The translations under genes and the position numbers were made by a program. This document shows, in pieces, positions 29,663 to 39,380 of a stretch of DNA of 64,000 bases (its first letter is position 1; each line of letters starts with the position of its first letter). The stretch is from Trichomonas vaginalis G3. Lineage: Eukaryota > Parabasalia > Trichomonadida > Trichomonadidae. The notes below the pieces were generated by a model. That model was not told where the DNA came from and ran no database searches. It saw nothing but the letters and a program-made list of their open reading frames with translations. Location of the stretch: NCBI RefSeq assembly GCF_026262505.1, contig NC_067204.1:24459300-24523299 (forward strand), given 5' to 3'.

Positions 29663-31198
29663 ATGGATGCCAAAACTTCATTGCCCTGGTACACTACACT
29701 TTCTAATAAATATAAAGATTATATAGAAGGCTTTGATATGTTGTATCAGCTGAAGGCATTAAATGAAGATGAAATTAAAAAAGTTTATGATATAATCAAA
29801 ACAAATTTAATAGATACAATGAAATGTTCACCAAGCGATATTATCAATCAGATTTTTCAAAATATCGTAATTCGAAATCGATATCTTAAATCATATTGGA
29901 CACTTTTCAAAATGATTTATGAAGAATATCATCCAAAGCTAACAGGACCTATTAATTCAACTCTAGATTGCCTTCTTTACAAAGAATATGGATTCACTAT
30001 AAATAACGAAGAGTATTTTGAATTCACAGAAACAGATATAGCTAATTTTTGTATGAAATTTTTTGAAAAAAGCATTATTAAGGCAATTATTAATGACGAT
30101 ATAAGGGCGTTCATTTTTTGTACAGAGCAAGAAGATTATAGTAAGTCTATATGTATCACCACTTATTTGTTTCCCAAAATTAATAAAGGCAATGGGTACA
30201 AGATTGGAAATTCATTACTGGAAATATGTTGCTATTATGGTGCTGCCAATTGTTTTAAATTTTTGAGAACAAAATACAACAGCAAAATCACTCCTGAATG
30301 TCTTTATTTTTCATTTTTGAGTAGAAATGCAGAGATTATGAATGAGTGTTTGAAGGTCCAAAAACCAGATGATCTATGCATGGGATTTGCAATTATTTCG
30401 CACAATATTGACTTTATAACATTTCTAATGAATGAGTACCAAATCAAATTCATTCCAGAGTTTTGTACCAAATACAGAAATCTTGGGGCTTTTTTGGCTT
30501 ATTTAGATCAAACAAGTGATATCGAAACATGTTTTATTTACTCAGTGCCATTTGGAATTAGATCACTTTGCGAATATTTCTTATCGCAAAATGTAAATGT
30601 TAATGCAAAAGAGCAAACTAAAGGCATGACTGCCCTTCATTTAGCATCAATAAACAATATGATTGAAATAGCTGAAATGCTTATTTCTCATGGTGCCGAT
30701 ATAAATGCAAAAGATTTGGATGGATGCACCCCTCTTCATTTGGCATCAAAAAAAAATATGTTTGAAATGGCTGAAATGTTGATATTGAATGGCGCCGACA
30801 TTGAATCAAGGGACAATCACATGTTCACACCACTCCATCATTCAGCCAATAATAATAGCATTGAAGTGTTTGAAACTCTTATATTTTATGGAGCTGATAT
30901 CAATGCAGTAAATGAATATATGAAAACAGCACTTATGATGTCACTCTTATTAAATTATGACGAATTATCTAAAATAATTATATCATATGGTGCAGATGTC
31001 AATTTGAGAGATCAATTTGGTCAAACAGCTTATTTTTATGCTCTTCATAAGTCCAAAATAGAAATTTTGCTTTCACTTCTTTCTCATGGTGCAGACAAAA
31101 ATGTTAGGGATAACTTTGGGAAAACAGCTTTCGAGTATATGATAGATCAAATAGAGAATCAGGTATATTTGGATAACAATGGAAATTATTGGTGGTAG
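29663..31198 (+). CDS. Intact DUF3447-type ankyrin-repeat protein
   Basis: 511 residues. Residues 1-310 form the helical N-terminal region of this family (GFDMLYQLKALNEDEI, LLEICCYYGAANCFKFLR, ISHNIDFITFLMNEYQ, YSVPFGIRSLCEYFLS). Residues about 310-490 hold six ankyrin repeats (GMTALHLASINNMIEIAEML and relatives), less uniform than those of the two decayed genes. There is no signal peptide or membrane segment. The frame is unbroken and preceded by an initiator-like site, so this is probably the one functional member of the family here. Ankyrin proteins bind other proteins; the partner is unknown. Confidence 0.85.
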   Translation: MDAKTSLPWYTTLSNKYKDYIEGFDMLYQLKALNEDEIKKVYDIIKTNLIDTMKCSPSDIINQIFQNIVIRNRYLKSYWTLFKMIYEEYHPKLTGPINSTLDCLLYKEYGFTINNEEYFEFTETDIANFCMKFFEKSIIKAIINDDIRAFIFCTEQEDYSKSICITTYLFPKINKGNGYKIGNSLLEICCYYGAANCFKFLRTKYNSKITPECLYFSFLSRNAEIMNECLKVQKPDDLCMGFAIISHNIDFITFLMNEYQIKFIPEFCTKYRNLGAFLAYLDQTSDIETCFIYSVPFGIRSLCEYFLSQNVNVNAKEQTKGMTALHLASINNMIEIAEMLISHGADINAKDLDGCTPLHLASKKNMFEMAEMLILNGADIESRDNHMFTPLHHSANNNSIEVFETLIFYGADINAVNEYMKTALMMSLLLNYDELSKIIISYGADVNLRDQFGQTAYFYALHKSKIEILLSLLSHGADKNVRDNFGKTAFEYMIDQIENQVYLDNNGNYWW

Positions 31199-31591
31199 TA
31201 TCAAGAATACTTTATTTCTATGCCCCTGCTGCTTTGTATAGCATCCTAAGTTTTTCTAAAATTAATAAATTTCAAATTTTCCAAAATATTTATGATTTTT
31301 CTCACGAAAATTTATTGCTATTAAAATTAACAACTAGGCCCAAGTAGATTATTGCCAAATTATGTATTATCATAAAATTTGATGTAAATTATTGAAATTT
31401 AATTTTTATTGTTTTCTCATTATTTTGGCAAGTACTTCAAAACCTTATTACTTTTTTATCGTTCAAAAAGTGACTGAATACAAAATCAATAATGTCCCAT
31501 TTAGAAATTTTTTAAAAATTATAATTACTATCAAAAACTATTATAAAACTTTTTTTAGTCGATAATTGTGGGAGAAAAAATAATTTTTACA
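31199..31591. other. Intergenic
   Basis: AT-rich; no feature was recognised. No canonical initiator lies close to the ATG at 31592. Confidence 0.5.
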
Positions 31592-33157
31592 ATGAAAAAA
31601 GTCTATGTTACTGTTCCAGAGACAGATCCACCGTCAAGTTATAAGTTTAAAGTTGCTTCAACAACAAAAGGATCTAACTTTAAGGAATATGTTGCCAGAG
31701 AAGTTGTTTCATTAATTGATGTTGAATTTTTCTTTATAAAATTAGAAAAAGGAAAAGAATGGGAGTTATTAGACGAAACAAAGCCTTTTTCAGCAATTTC
31801 TGAAGGAAAGCGAATACGGCTCAGACTGATTCAGAGAAATCAATCAGTTAATATCAGAACGAGTTTCAACGATATCAAAACGTTTAATTTCGATATAAAG
31901 GATACTATAGGAAGCAATATAAACAAGATGAACTTAGAAAACCCCGAGCTTTTCGTTCTTTCGTTTAAGAGAAAGAATGAAATTTTCCCAAGAGTCTGTT
32001 CGAACTCCCTGCCGCTCATTATTCATAAGTGGAATGGTGAGCAATTGACGTTGCACCGCCGAATTCTTCCAAACGAATTCTCAAATTCAACTCCAGAAAA
32101 TATTCGCTTCCTTTATGGCTGTTGTCAGCTTCAGATCAACGATAATGTTGTATTTTTCTCTAAAAAGAACTGGGGTATTGCTGCTGGTTACAATTACTTG
32201 CTGGAAGACAAGAAAGACGACGAAATTCGAAAAACCTCCTTCATTAAGTATCTCCCGTCGGTCATTAGCTTCACAGATAACATTCTGATAGCTGCTAAAG
32301 ACATTATTACTAAGAATTCTACATTAACTCCACAAAAATCTGCCGAAAAATACGTAGAGCACTTTGGACAGTCCGCTGTCTCATGTTGCCACTCAGAACA
32401 AATCAAATTCTTACTAATTGATGATAAATGGCACATGCAATCAACAAGAATCATTCACGTTTCCTTAAATAAAATTGTTATCACGAAAAGTATCGATGAC
32501 GACGTTCTAATTTACGAACTCATATCGGATATCGTCTCTGTAGACATAGAAGGCGAGCATCTTATGATTAAATACAAAAACGGAATCTCATGGAAGATAA
32601 AATCAGAAATGACAACAATTCTTTACAATTGCATCAAAGATGTTATCAAATTAAACAACGAACTCGATCCACAAGCTACACAAGTCATTACAAGAAGCAT
32701 TGATGACTTACCAGGTTTGATATTAGATCGCGATATTTCTACAGCCAGTATGAGCTCAGGAGTACTTCCAAAGGACACTTCTGAATCATCTGATCTCGAA
32801 GAGGACAGCCAGGACTCGTCAGATGACGATTGTATTGTAATTCAAAGTTCAATTTACAGATCAAAGAGTAATCTCAATGATTACGTACCAGGAATATCAT
32901 CGATTGTACCTCCAAGCCCTCACGAAGACCCTGTAGCACCTTATTCAATTGATCATCAACTATATCGCGATTTAAAGATCGTAAAAACACTTTCTATACC
33001 AGAACTTAAGTTTAAGTACGCGATGGATGGTGTTCCTGACCTTGCAACGCTTATTGGATCTGAGACAAACGATGCAGTTGTGAAAACACACTATCTCAAG
33101 TATACTTTCATCGCTATATGTATAACTTTCATTCTTATTATCATTAAAAATTCATAG
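31592..33157 (+). CDS. Talin-like FERM-domain protein with C-terminal membrane anchor
   Basis: 521 residues from ATG 31592 (MKKVYVTVPETD); the upstream GTG at 31568 is not used. Residues about 1-150 look like the ubiquitin-like F0/F1 lobes ending in EQLTLHRRILPNEF. About 165-260 is a helical F2 lobe (NIRFLYGCCQLQINDNVVFF, ending in FIKYLPS). About 265-365 is a PH/PTB-like F3 lobe (RIIHVSLNKIVITKS ... ISDIVSVDIEG ... TILYNCIKDVI). An acidic Ser-rich stretch (TSESSDLEEDSQDSSDDD) follows, then a conserved-looking segment (DHQLYRDLKIVKTLSIPEL), and the protein ends in one hydrophobic helix (FIAICITFILIII) and KNS. FERM proteins link membranes to actin. A tail anchor in place of a rod is unusual. 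The FERM call rests on pattern resemblance. Confidence 0.6.
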   Translation: MKKVYVTVPETDPPSSYKFKVASTTKGSNFKEYVAREVVSLIDVEFFFIKLEKGKEWELLDETKPFSAISEGKRIRLRLIQRNQSVNIRTSFNDIKTFNFDIKDTIGSNINKMNLENPELFVLSFKRKNEIFPRVCSNSLPLIIHKWNGEQLTLHRRILPNEFSNSTPENIRFLYGCCQLQINDNVVFFSKKNWGIAAGYNYLLEDKKDDEIRKTSFIKYLPSVISFTDNILIAAKDIITKNSTLTPQKSAEKYVEHFGQSAVSCCHSEQIKFLLIDDKWHMQSTRIIHVSLNKIVITKSIDDDVLIYELISDIVSVDIEGEHLMIKYKNGISWKIKSEMTTILYNCIKDVIKLNNELDPQATQVITRSIDDLPGLILDRDISTASMSSGVLPKDTSESSDLEEDSQDSSDDDCIVIQSSIYRSKSNLNDYVPGISSIVPPSPHEDPVAPYSIDHQLYRDLKIVKTLSIPELKFKYAMDGVPDLATLIGSETNDAVVKTHYLKYTFIAICITFILIIIKNS

Positions 33158-33612
33158 ATTGTTTGTTTTTCTTTTATGGAGAAAAAAAATTTTTTTTAAT
33201 AGACTTTTTTATATAGGGAACGGTGGGCGCTTAAAATATATGATATATATGGGCGCCGCTCGAACTATAGGGTGCCTCCACAGGGCACAGGACGATAGTA
33301 AAAAGTTATTTTTTGCAAATCAAAATCTGATTTTTATTGATATTTTTGAATGAATTTTCTGATTCAAAAAGGGAATTTATATGGTAAAAAAGCATCGATA
33401 TATCACACCTTTGCATTTATTTACACTATATGTGTACTATGCAATGCACCTGGTTTTATAGAATATAATTAATATACCTACTCTGAGTAAAAACAAATCT
33501 ATAACTTCATAAAAAAAAGGAATTTTATAGGACGCAAAACTTCCGAGCAATTGAGTCTTTAATTAATTTAAAAAAGAGTTGATTTATATAAAAATATTAT
33601 TAGAAAGAGGTT
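33158..33612. other. Intergenic between convergent genes, with a small GC-rich patch
   Basis: About 33221-33300 is richer in G+C than the rest and has self-complementary pieces (gggcgc/gcgccg; ggtgcc/gggcac). It does not fold as a tRNA by eye and matches no known RNA. The rest is AT-rich. Confidence 0.4.
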
Positions 33613-35097
33613 TTAGTACTGGAAAACCTGAACTTGGTACTGAGAAAGTACCACATAGAGGCCAGATGTACGAAGTGTCTGGGCATCTCTCTGGTATGTT
33701 GTTCCGGACATTAATTCCTTGACATCAATGTTTCCTGATCCTGGAGCATCGCTCAATACAACAGAACCGCCAGATGTGTTCTCATTGAAGTTGGCGACAA
33801 CCAAAATGTGCTGGTTTCCGGATACCCACTTCCATGCTGGGATTGTATCACTTCCAGAAACCCACAACTGTGTGAACTGACCGTTCTTGAGTGCATCTGT
33901 GTCAAGAACTTTGAAGAGCTGTGTGTAGAATGAGAAGACATCACTGCGTGGGTTCTCAGAAACTGCTCTACGAAGGTGAACGTCGATCTTGTTCTTGTAT
34001 CCGAGCCATTGATCCTGATTGAAGAATCTCAAGCCTGGGAGTGTAAGTAATGTAGCTGTTGCGCAGTCTGCTGCTGGATTCCAGTTCCAGAATTTGTAAA
34101 TGGCGCGTGGTTCATCGTGATTTTCTGTGAAGTGAGCTGTCTTTGAGAAGAAGTCAAGGTTGTGGTTAGCAACGTACTGCTGGTAGCCCTTGACATCGTG
34201 TTTGTAGATCTTGTCAAGTGGGTCTTTGTCGTATGCCCAATCAAATCCAAAGGAATGGAGCTTGGAAAGGACATCACCGTAGCTCTCGGCCATGAACTTG
34301 AAGTTTGGATAAACAGCCTTGACAGCAGAGATTGCATCAGCCCAGAATTCTGTAGATGGCTTGGAATAGCCCCAAGATGAGAGTTGTGTCTGCCAGTAGT
34401 TCCAGAATTCGTCGTTGATGATGAGGTGAGCCATATCGCAGCGGCAGCCATCAGCAAGGGAAGCGATGTACTTAAGGACGTCGATCTGATGTTGACGGAA
34501 TTCAGCATCAGCGTAGTTGTATTGGGCAACATCTGTCCATGGAGCGCACCAGATGCCACAGCCATAAGCGATGCCGTTGCTCATGTACTTGGCTGGATCA
34601 ATTGATTGACCCTGTGGGCAACGGACGTAGAAGTTGAGCTTTGATGTGATGGTTGGGGCATCGCATGCGGAGTGGTTTGGAACGAAGTCGAGCATAAGCT
34701 TCATTCCATAAGAATGAAGTTTTTCACGGAGCCACTTCAAATCTTCTTCGGTACCGAGTTGCTTGTTGAGCTTGTATTCAGTGATGGAATATGGGGAGCC
34801 AATAACATCGTCGTTTGTCCAGCCTGGTAAAACTGTATCGAAGGATTTCTTTAATCCTGGATCTGTTCTGTCATGTTGTGGGCCGTATTCACCAATCTGC
34901 CAAACACCCATGAACCAAACCCATTCGAAACCTTTTTCCTTCCATGATTGGAATTCGGTTTCTGGAATATCTTTGAAAGTTGTGATTTGTCTGCCTAACT
35001 TCTGAGACAATCCATATAAGTATGGTCTTGTTGTGATCTCAAGCAATCTTGTTGGTGCCTGAGCAGCGCCTGATAGGGCGGAAAGTGCAAACAACAT
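33613..35097 (-). CDS. Secreted GH13 (alpha-amylase family) glycosidase
   Basis: 494 residues with a short signal peptide (MLFALSALSGAAQA). All GH13 catalytic motifs are visible: region I DFVPNH (137-142), region II GCRCDMAH with nucleophile Asp221, region III MAESYGD with acid/base Glu271, and region IV FTENHDE with Asp328. The substrate-side motif WFMGVWQIGEYG (61-72) is of the kind seen in bacterial-type GH13 enzymes. A C-terminal beta domain ends in VVLSQYQVQVFQY. It would cleave alpha-1,4-glucans outside the cell or in a lysosome. The frame is intact, and composition is markedly more GC-rich than the flanks, as expected for a well-expressed or transferred gene. The exact specificity is unknown. 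Confidence 0.9.
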   Translation of the reverse strand: MLFALSALSGAAQAPTRLLEITTRPYLYGLSQKLGRQITTFKDIPETEFQSWKEKGFEWVWFMGVWQIGEYGPQHDRTDPGLKKSFDTVLPGWTNDDVIGSPYSITEYKLNKQLGTEEDLKWLREKLHSYGMKLMLDFVPNHSACDAPTITSKLNFYVRCPQGQSIDPAKYMSNGIAYGCGIWCAPWTDVAQYNYADAEFRQHQIDVLKYIASLADGCRCDMAHLIINDEFWNYWQTQLSSWGYSKPSTEFWADAISAVKAVYPNFKFMAESYGDVLSKLHSFGFDWAYDKDPLDKIYKHDVKGYQQYVANHNLDFFSKTAHFTENHDEPRAIYKFWNWNPAADCATATLLTLPGLRFFNQDQWLGYKNKIDVHLRRAVSENPRSDVFSFYTQLFKVLDTDALKNGQFTQLWVSGSDTIPAWKWVSGNQHILVVANFNENTSGGSVVLSDAPGSGNIDVKELMSGTTYQRDAQTLRTSGLYVVLSQYQVQVFQY

Positions 35098-36182
35098 TTT
35101 AAATTTTTTTGATTGCTATCAGAATTTATTCAGTAGGATAATCAAATCCCATGTCCAAATTTGAGTGCTGTATCGTTATTTCTATTGTTAGTGAATTAAA
35201 AACCTCTAGACAGTAGTTTCTTCAATATGATTTGGCTAATTGCTTTACAAAAGATCTACCGGAATTTTTGAGAGCATTAAGATTGATCATGGATTTTAGT
35301 ATAATTATGAAGAAAATCTTGATTCTATGCAAAATATTATGAAAGTTTCGTTTTTAACATTTTTCTCCTTTGTTTGTGTCAAATATTGCAGCCAATCAAG
35401 ATAATTCTGCTTTCTTATAGAAAATAGTATATTGAGCATATAAAAATAATTTTCCACGTTTAATTGATTTGAATGCACAATTGGCTAAATTGGAACAATC
35501 TGATGAATTGAAAGACATGCTAAAATTCTACGTAATACTAAAATGATGGTAGGATGTCAATTCATGTTTTGATTTTCTTTTGGAGGAGGGATTCTTATCA
35601 TTCAATAAAATCGAAAAATATCCGATCATAACGATAGAATCAAGATTATCTGATTTGATCAAAGGTAAAGGAGTCCATTGATCAAAGCATCTATTTAAGT
35701 GATTACATCCAAGAAGATGAAAGGTATTAGCAAGATTTAAGAAAATATATTTAATCAAAAAATATTGAAATTCAGTGTATATGTGGAATATTGCATATAC
35801 ATTGATGTTTTATGTCATTTCTCGTAAATAATTAAGTATAAACATATATGATGATGTGTGATGGGAAACAAAATCATAATACATCAAAAAGATTATCTAT
35901 AAAGCTTTAAGCCAAAGAAATTGATCTTACAATTGATAATATAAGTTATACTTTTTCATCGAATGAGCTGCATATAAGCGTTAAGGGATGCAAAAGTTTG
36001 TTCATACTATATAATTTAAAATTATTCAGGATAGATCCGATTCAAGTGTCACTATTTGCTCTAGTGTTGTATACAGAATCATTTAAACAAAATTTCTTGT
36101 GACTACAAAGCATGTTTTAACTATATTCCACTCACCAAAAAAAAAGTATAAAAAAAAGAAAAAATGATAAATCTATATTTTT
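35098..36182. other. Intergenic between amylase and TMEM209-like genes
   Basis: AT-rich. Around 35470-35540 the plus strand has a short protein-like stretch (LNAQLAKLEQSDELKDMLKFY), perhaps a gene relic. No intact gene was found. Confidence 0.45.
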
Positions 36183-37535
36183 TTATTCAAATCTTGACAT
36201 TGAAAATACTCTATCCATACAAATTGGCTCGACCTGCAAATCAGCGCAGTCGAGGATATTGTTCTCATCTCTCTTGATGATGTAGAAGAAGATTACAAGC
36301 GCGGAATACATCGAATCTCTTCCTGGAAAAGCCCAAAATCTTCTGGTTTGGCCGGTCTTTTTATCTTTTGCGAGAACATAGAATCTTACCCAGTCTTCGA
36401 CACAAAGCAACTGTCCCTGGGTGGACTCGAGAGAAGGATCTCTCTTTAAAGTGACGAATTTCGTCTTGAAAATGTTTGTAAGATGATGTTTCTTGTTGTG
36501 GCTCATGAAATAAGAAAGCCATGTTCCGAAAACATGCATGAGGATCTGGTTGTCGGATGGCATCTCGCTGTTCCACTCTGAGTCCTTGAAACGATCGCCA
36601 CGGTCGCCAAAATGACCGGCCAAATATTGAGATGCGGCCAGTTTCTTGATTCTCTCGATAACGTACTCGCGGTGGTTCTCGTATGCGGGTAATGATACTA
36701 TAGCTTCGATAAGATGACTGTCTGAATGTAATTCTTTGACCAATTTCTTGAGAATAATATTTGAAATGAAAGTCTTGAAGTTGAGAAGGTATTGGCCGTA
36801 CTCTGAGTCGGAAAGACCAAGAGATCTGAGGGAATCCGCCGCAAGCTGGTCGATAGAAGTGTCGATTGAAAGAGTATTGACATTTGATTGAAATGAAGCT
36901 GTTGGACGGTCTGATGGAACAAATGGACGGTAGAGATCGAGTGCAGCATTCGAAACAGCAGTAGGAAGAGGAACAACTGTTGAGTTATCTTTAACAAATT
37001 TGAGATATGGATTTTGAAGATCAAATTCTTGCTTTTGTTGTTTAACAGGAATAAATATTTCGCGAGTGGTATTTCTTCTGCGCTTAATAATCTCAAGAAT
37101 AGCAAAGAAAATGTTACTTAAAGTTAAAACGAAAAATATTATCGTAAGATATAAATTATATCTCCTCTTGATGCCAAGCATATGCAATGATAATGTCAAA
37201 ATTGATAATAAAAGGAAATATAATGGCTTGAGAACTAAAGAGTGAATACTATGTGAATCTTTCATTAAAATTTGTTTTGCTTTTAAAGTTTCGACTGGTT
37301 CAAATGCTTGTGTCTTTAAAAACTCGTTATGTGTCTCTGGAAATGGAATATCTGTTGTTGATTTATATTTTGAACTATTTTTAATCTTAAACTGTCCAAA
37401 ATATGCTTGTGTCTGTTGATCAGTTGCTTTTTTCATAATGCCCTGAGAGAGTTTTCTTGTATATGGTCTGTGTATCAGAGAAAACTTGGGCATTTTATTG
37501 CAAACAAACCCTTTCAATTGGAATTTCAAAGACAT
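36183..37535 (-). CDS. TMEM209-like nuclear envelope protein
   Basis: 450 residues with two adjacent transmembrane helices (about 103-121 and 127-150) followed by KRRR and a long soluble C-terminal half. The C-terminal pattern matches the TMEM209 family: HREYVIERIKKLAASQYLAGH, a GDRGDRFKDSEWNSEMPSDNQILMH-type block (about 325-350), and the end segment with PGRDSMYSALVIFFYIIK. In animals TMEM209 sits in the nuclear envelope and binds the nucleoporin NUP205. The start is ATG 37535; a second in-frame ATG at 37493 (MPKFSLIHR) is an alternative. An out-of-frame ATG occurs at 37544 in the leader. Confidence 0.8.
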   Translation of the reverse strand: MSLKFQLKGFVCNKMPKFSLIHRPYTRKLSQGIMKKATDQQTQAYFGQFKIKNSSKYKSTTDIPFPETHNEFLKTQAFEPVETLKAKQILMKDSHSIHSLVLKPLYFLLLSILTLSLHMLGIKRRYNLYLTIIFFVLTLSNIFFAILEIIKRRRNTTREIFIPVKQQKQEFDLQNPYLKFVKDNSTVVPLPTAVSNAALDLYRPFVPSDRPTASFQSNVNTLSIDTSIDQLAADSLRSLGLSDSEYGQYLLNFKTFISNIILKKLVKELHSDSHLIEAIVSLPAYENHREYVIERIKKLAASQYLAGHFGDRGDRFKDSEWNSEMPSDNQILMHVFGTWLSYFMSHNKKHHLTNIFKTKFVTLKRDPSLESTQGQLLCVEDWVRFYVLAKDKKTGQTRRFWAFPGRDSMYSALVIFFYIIKRDENNILDCADLQVEPICMDRVFSMSRFE

Positions 37536-38210
37536 TTTTCCTCATCTTGTTGAATGAGAGCAACAACAGGTAGCTACTTTACTCATCATAGATGCTAGAA
37601 GATTGGACTCAGTCTATTCATAATAATGTGAGAATTTGTAACTTAAATCATATATTGAAACAAAATATTCTATTTTCTGCCCTTATTTGCATGCTATGTT
37701 CTTATTATCCTAGTTCTAACTTTAGCACAGCAAGTATTGCCTATGTAATAATAATGATCCTAAAAATTTATTCGCATTTTTTCCAAATTTTTGAAATGTG
37801 TGGAAATATCAAACAACTGGTCATGTTTGTGCAGAAGGCCATCTTTCATGACATATTGTTATTATAATTTAAGAAAGAGAAAAATTTTTAAATATTATCA
37901 CTGGTTATACTCAACAAATGAAAGTTTGGAGGTTGGACATTAATGCAAGTGAGTTGTGTCTTTTATCAAAAAAAATGATATTCTTTTTTAAAATTAATAG
38001 TCCTCAGAAAGGAATAAATCTCTAAAATGAAGATACCTATAGTTGTATATAGATGTAATAGTAGAATTAGTCCAATTGAATTCAAAAATGATGGAGGTAT
38101 AATGAGCTTTATGTATTTTTATGGGAAGTCTAGCATTTAAAAGTATTTAATTTTTCGATTTAAAATCTCATTCGAGATTTGAAGTATATTAGAAATTTCA
38201 AAAAATTATT
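37536..38210. other. Intergenic
   Basis: AT-rich; the frame at 37592-37867 has no recognisable domain. It contains the upstream region of the TMEM209-like gene and the 3' side of the uS10 gene. Confidence 0.5.
37553..37557 (-). promoter_or_regulatory. Initiator-like TCATT for the TMEM209-like gene
   Basis: Minus strand TCATT with A(+1) at 37555, twenty bases before ATG 37535. It fits TCA(+1)Y(T/A). An ATG lies between it and the annotated start, in another frame, so either the start or this site may be wrong. Confidence 0.35.
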
Positions 38211-38579
38211 TTACTCAGTGATGACTGAAACTTCGACATGAACGTCTGGTTCAAGAGCGATCTGAGTAACCTGCTTGACGGCTTCAGCTGTGCCCTGGAA
38301 ATCAATAACGCGCTTGTAGATACGAAGCTCGAAGTGATCATAGGTTTCTGTACCGTTACCGCATGGTGCACGGCGTGTTGTGATGCGCAGGCGGCGGCGT
38401 GGCATTGGGATTGGTCCGCGGACTTCAAGATTGCCCTTCTTCAGCTTGCCCATAAGATTGCCGACAACGCGCTGAAGATTTGGAAGCTTAGAAGATGTGA
38501 TTGTAAGGCGGATCTTCTGGACTGGAAGATCCTCAATGATCTCCTTCTTTTCATCACCTGTTGGGACCTGAGTAGACAT
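38211..38579 (-). CDS. RPS20: 40S ribosomal protein S20 (uS10)
   Basis: 122 residues from ATG 38579 (MSTQVPTGDEKK); an ATG-less extension upstream is ignored. The uS10 fold signature is complete: KIRLTITSSKLPNLQRVVG, the loop RGPIPMPRRRLRITTRRAPCGNG, and YDHFELRIYKRVIDFQG near the C terminus. It belongs to the head of the small ribosomal subunit. Length matches eukaryotic S20. GC-rich codon choice is as expected for a highly expressed gene. Confidence 0.96.
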   Translation of the reverse strand: MSTQVPTGDEKKEIIEDLPVQKIRLTITSSKLPNLQRVVGNLMGKLKKGNLEVRGPIPMPRRRLRITTRRAPCGNGTETYDHFELRIYKRVIDFQGTAEAVKQVTQIALEPDVHVEVSVITE

Positions 38580-38986
38580 TTGCAAAAAGAACGACCAAAC
38601 AGAGTTTTTCAATTCAAGACTCGATTACAAAAGTGACAGATCCTTTTCAGATATGTCTTTATTGGGCCTTATTTTACTTCATAAATCATTGTTATATTGC
38701 ATGGGTGTCCTCTTTTTCATGTTTAATATTCTGATCTTTCGAGATTCATCAAAAGAAATTTCTAAAATGTTGATATTCAGAATTATTTAGTTTGAGAATG
38801 AGATGCATATGCCTAACTAATTTGATTTTATGCTCATATATTGGCTTGACAATGTAATGAAATTAATTTCGATATTGAGTATGACCAATTTAGGCATTTC
38901 CTTTTTAAATAGTATTTCCTTCATAAATATGGTAGGAATTCAATTTATCTAAAAATGATCTAAGAAAAAAAACATTAATTATTTCG
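38580..38986. other. Intergenic, upstream of uS10, up to the element's target duplication
   Basis: AT-rich, with no gene. No TCA(Y)(T/A) site lies in the 30 bases before the uS10 ATG. Confidence 0.5.
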
Positions 38987-38995
38987 AAATTTAGC
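38987..38995. repeat. 9-bp target-site duplication, left copy
   Basis: aaatttagc lies directly outside the left terminal repeat and again at 45955-45963 directly outside the right one. Nine-base duplications are characteristic of Mutator-like elements. Confidence 0.85.
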
Positions 38996-39380
38996 GGCGT
39001 CAAAAATTTTCTCACTGGGTTTTCGTCTATCAATCCCAGCTCATTATATACGCAACCAATCAAAAATCTGATATGGGAGTCCAAGGCTAACTTTTTGTTG
39101 TCTACCTAATAAAAGAGGAAGCAGCATTAGTGAGAATAATCGCAAATATTCAATTTAAATTATCTTTTTATTCTTAATTTAAAGTGACAAAAAGAATAAA
39201 AAACATATTCTAAGGCATGTTGTTATGTAAATGAGACTAGACATCATATTTTATGTTATGAAAAAAAAATATTTAGAATTTTAGAACAAAATAAATAGAA
39301 AAAATAGCATAACTTATGGATGTGCGTATATTAAATTTAATAAATTAAGAGAAATTATTTTTGGCGCCAAAATTATTCGT
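38996..39380 (+). repeat. Left terminal inverted repeat of the Mutator-like element
   Basis: Begins ggcgtcaaaaattttctcac; inner limit just after ttggcgccaaaattatt. It is matched by the reverse complement of 45575-45954 with very few differences, mostly near the inner end. Confidence 0.9.

Noticed and set aside
33221-33300. tRNA or small RNA gene
   Set aside because: No acceptor/T-arm pairing or GTTC-type T-loop could be found by eye.
37592-37867. Plus-strand frame of 91 codons
   Set aside because: AT-driven, no domain; lies in the leader region opposite the TMEM209-like gene.
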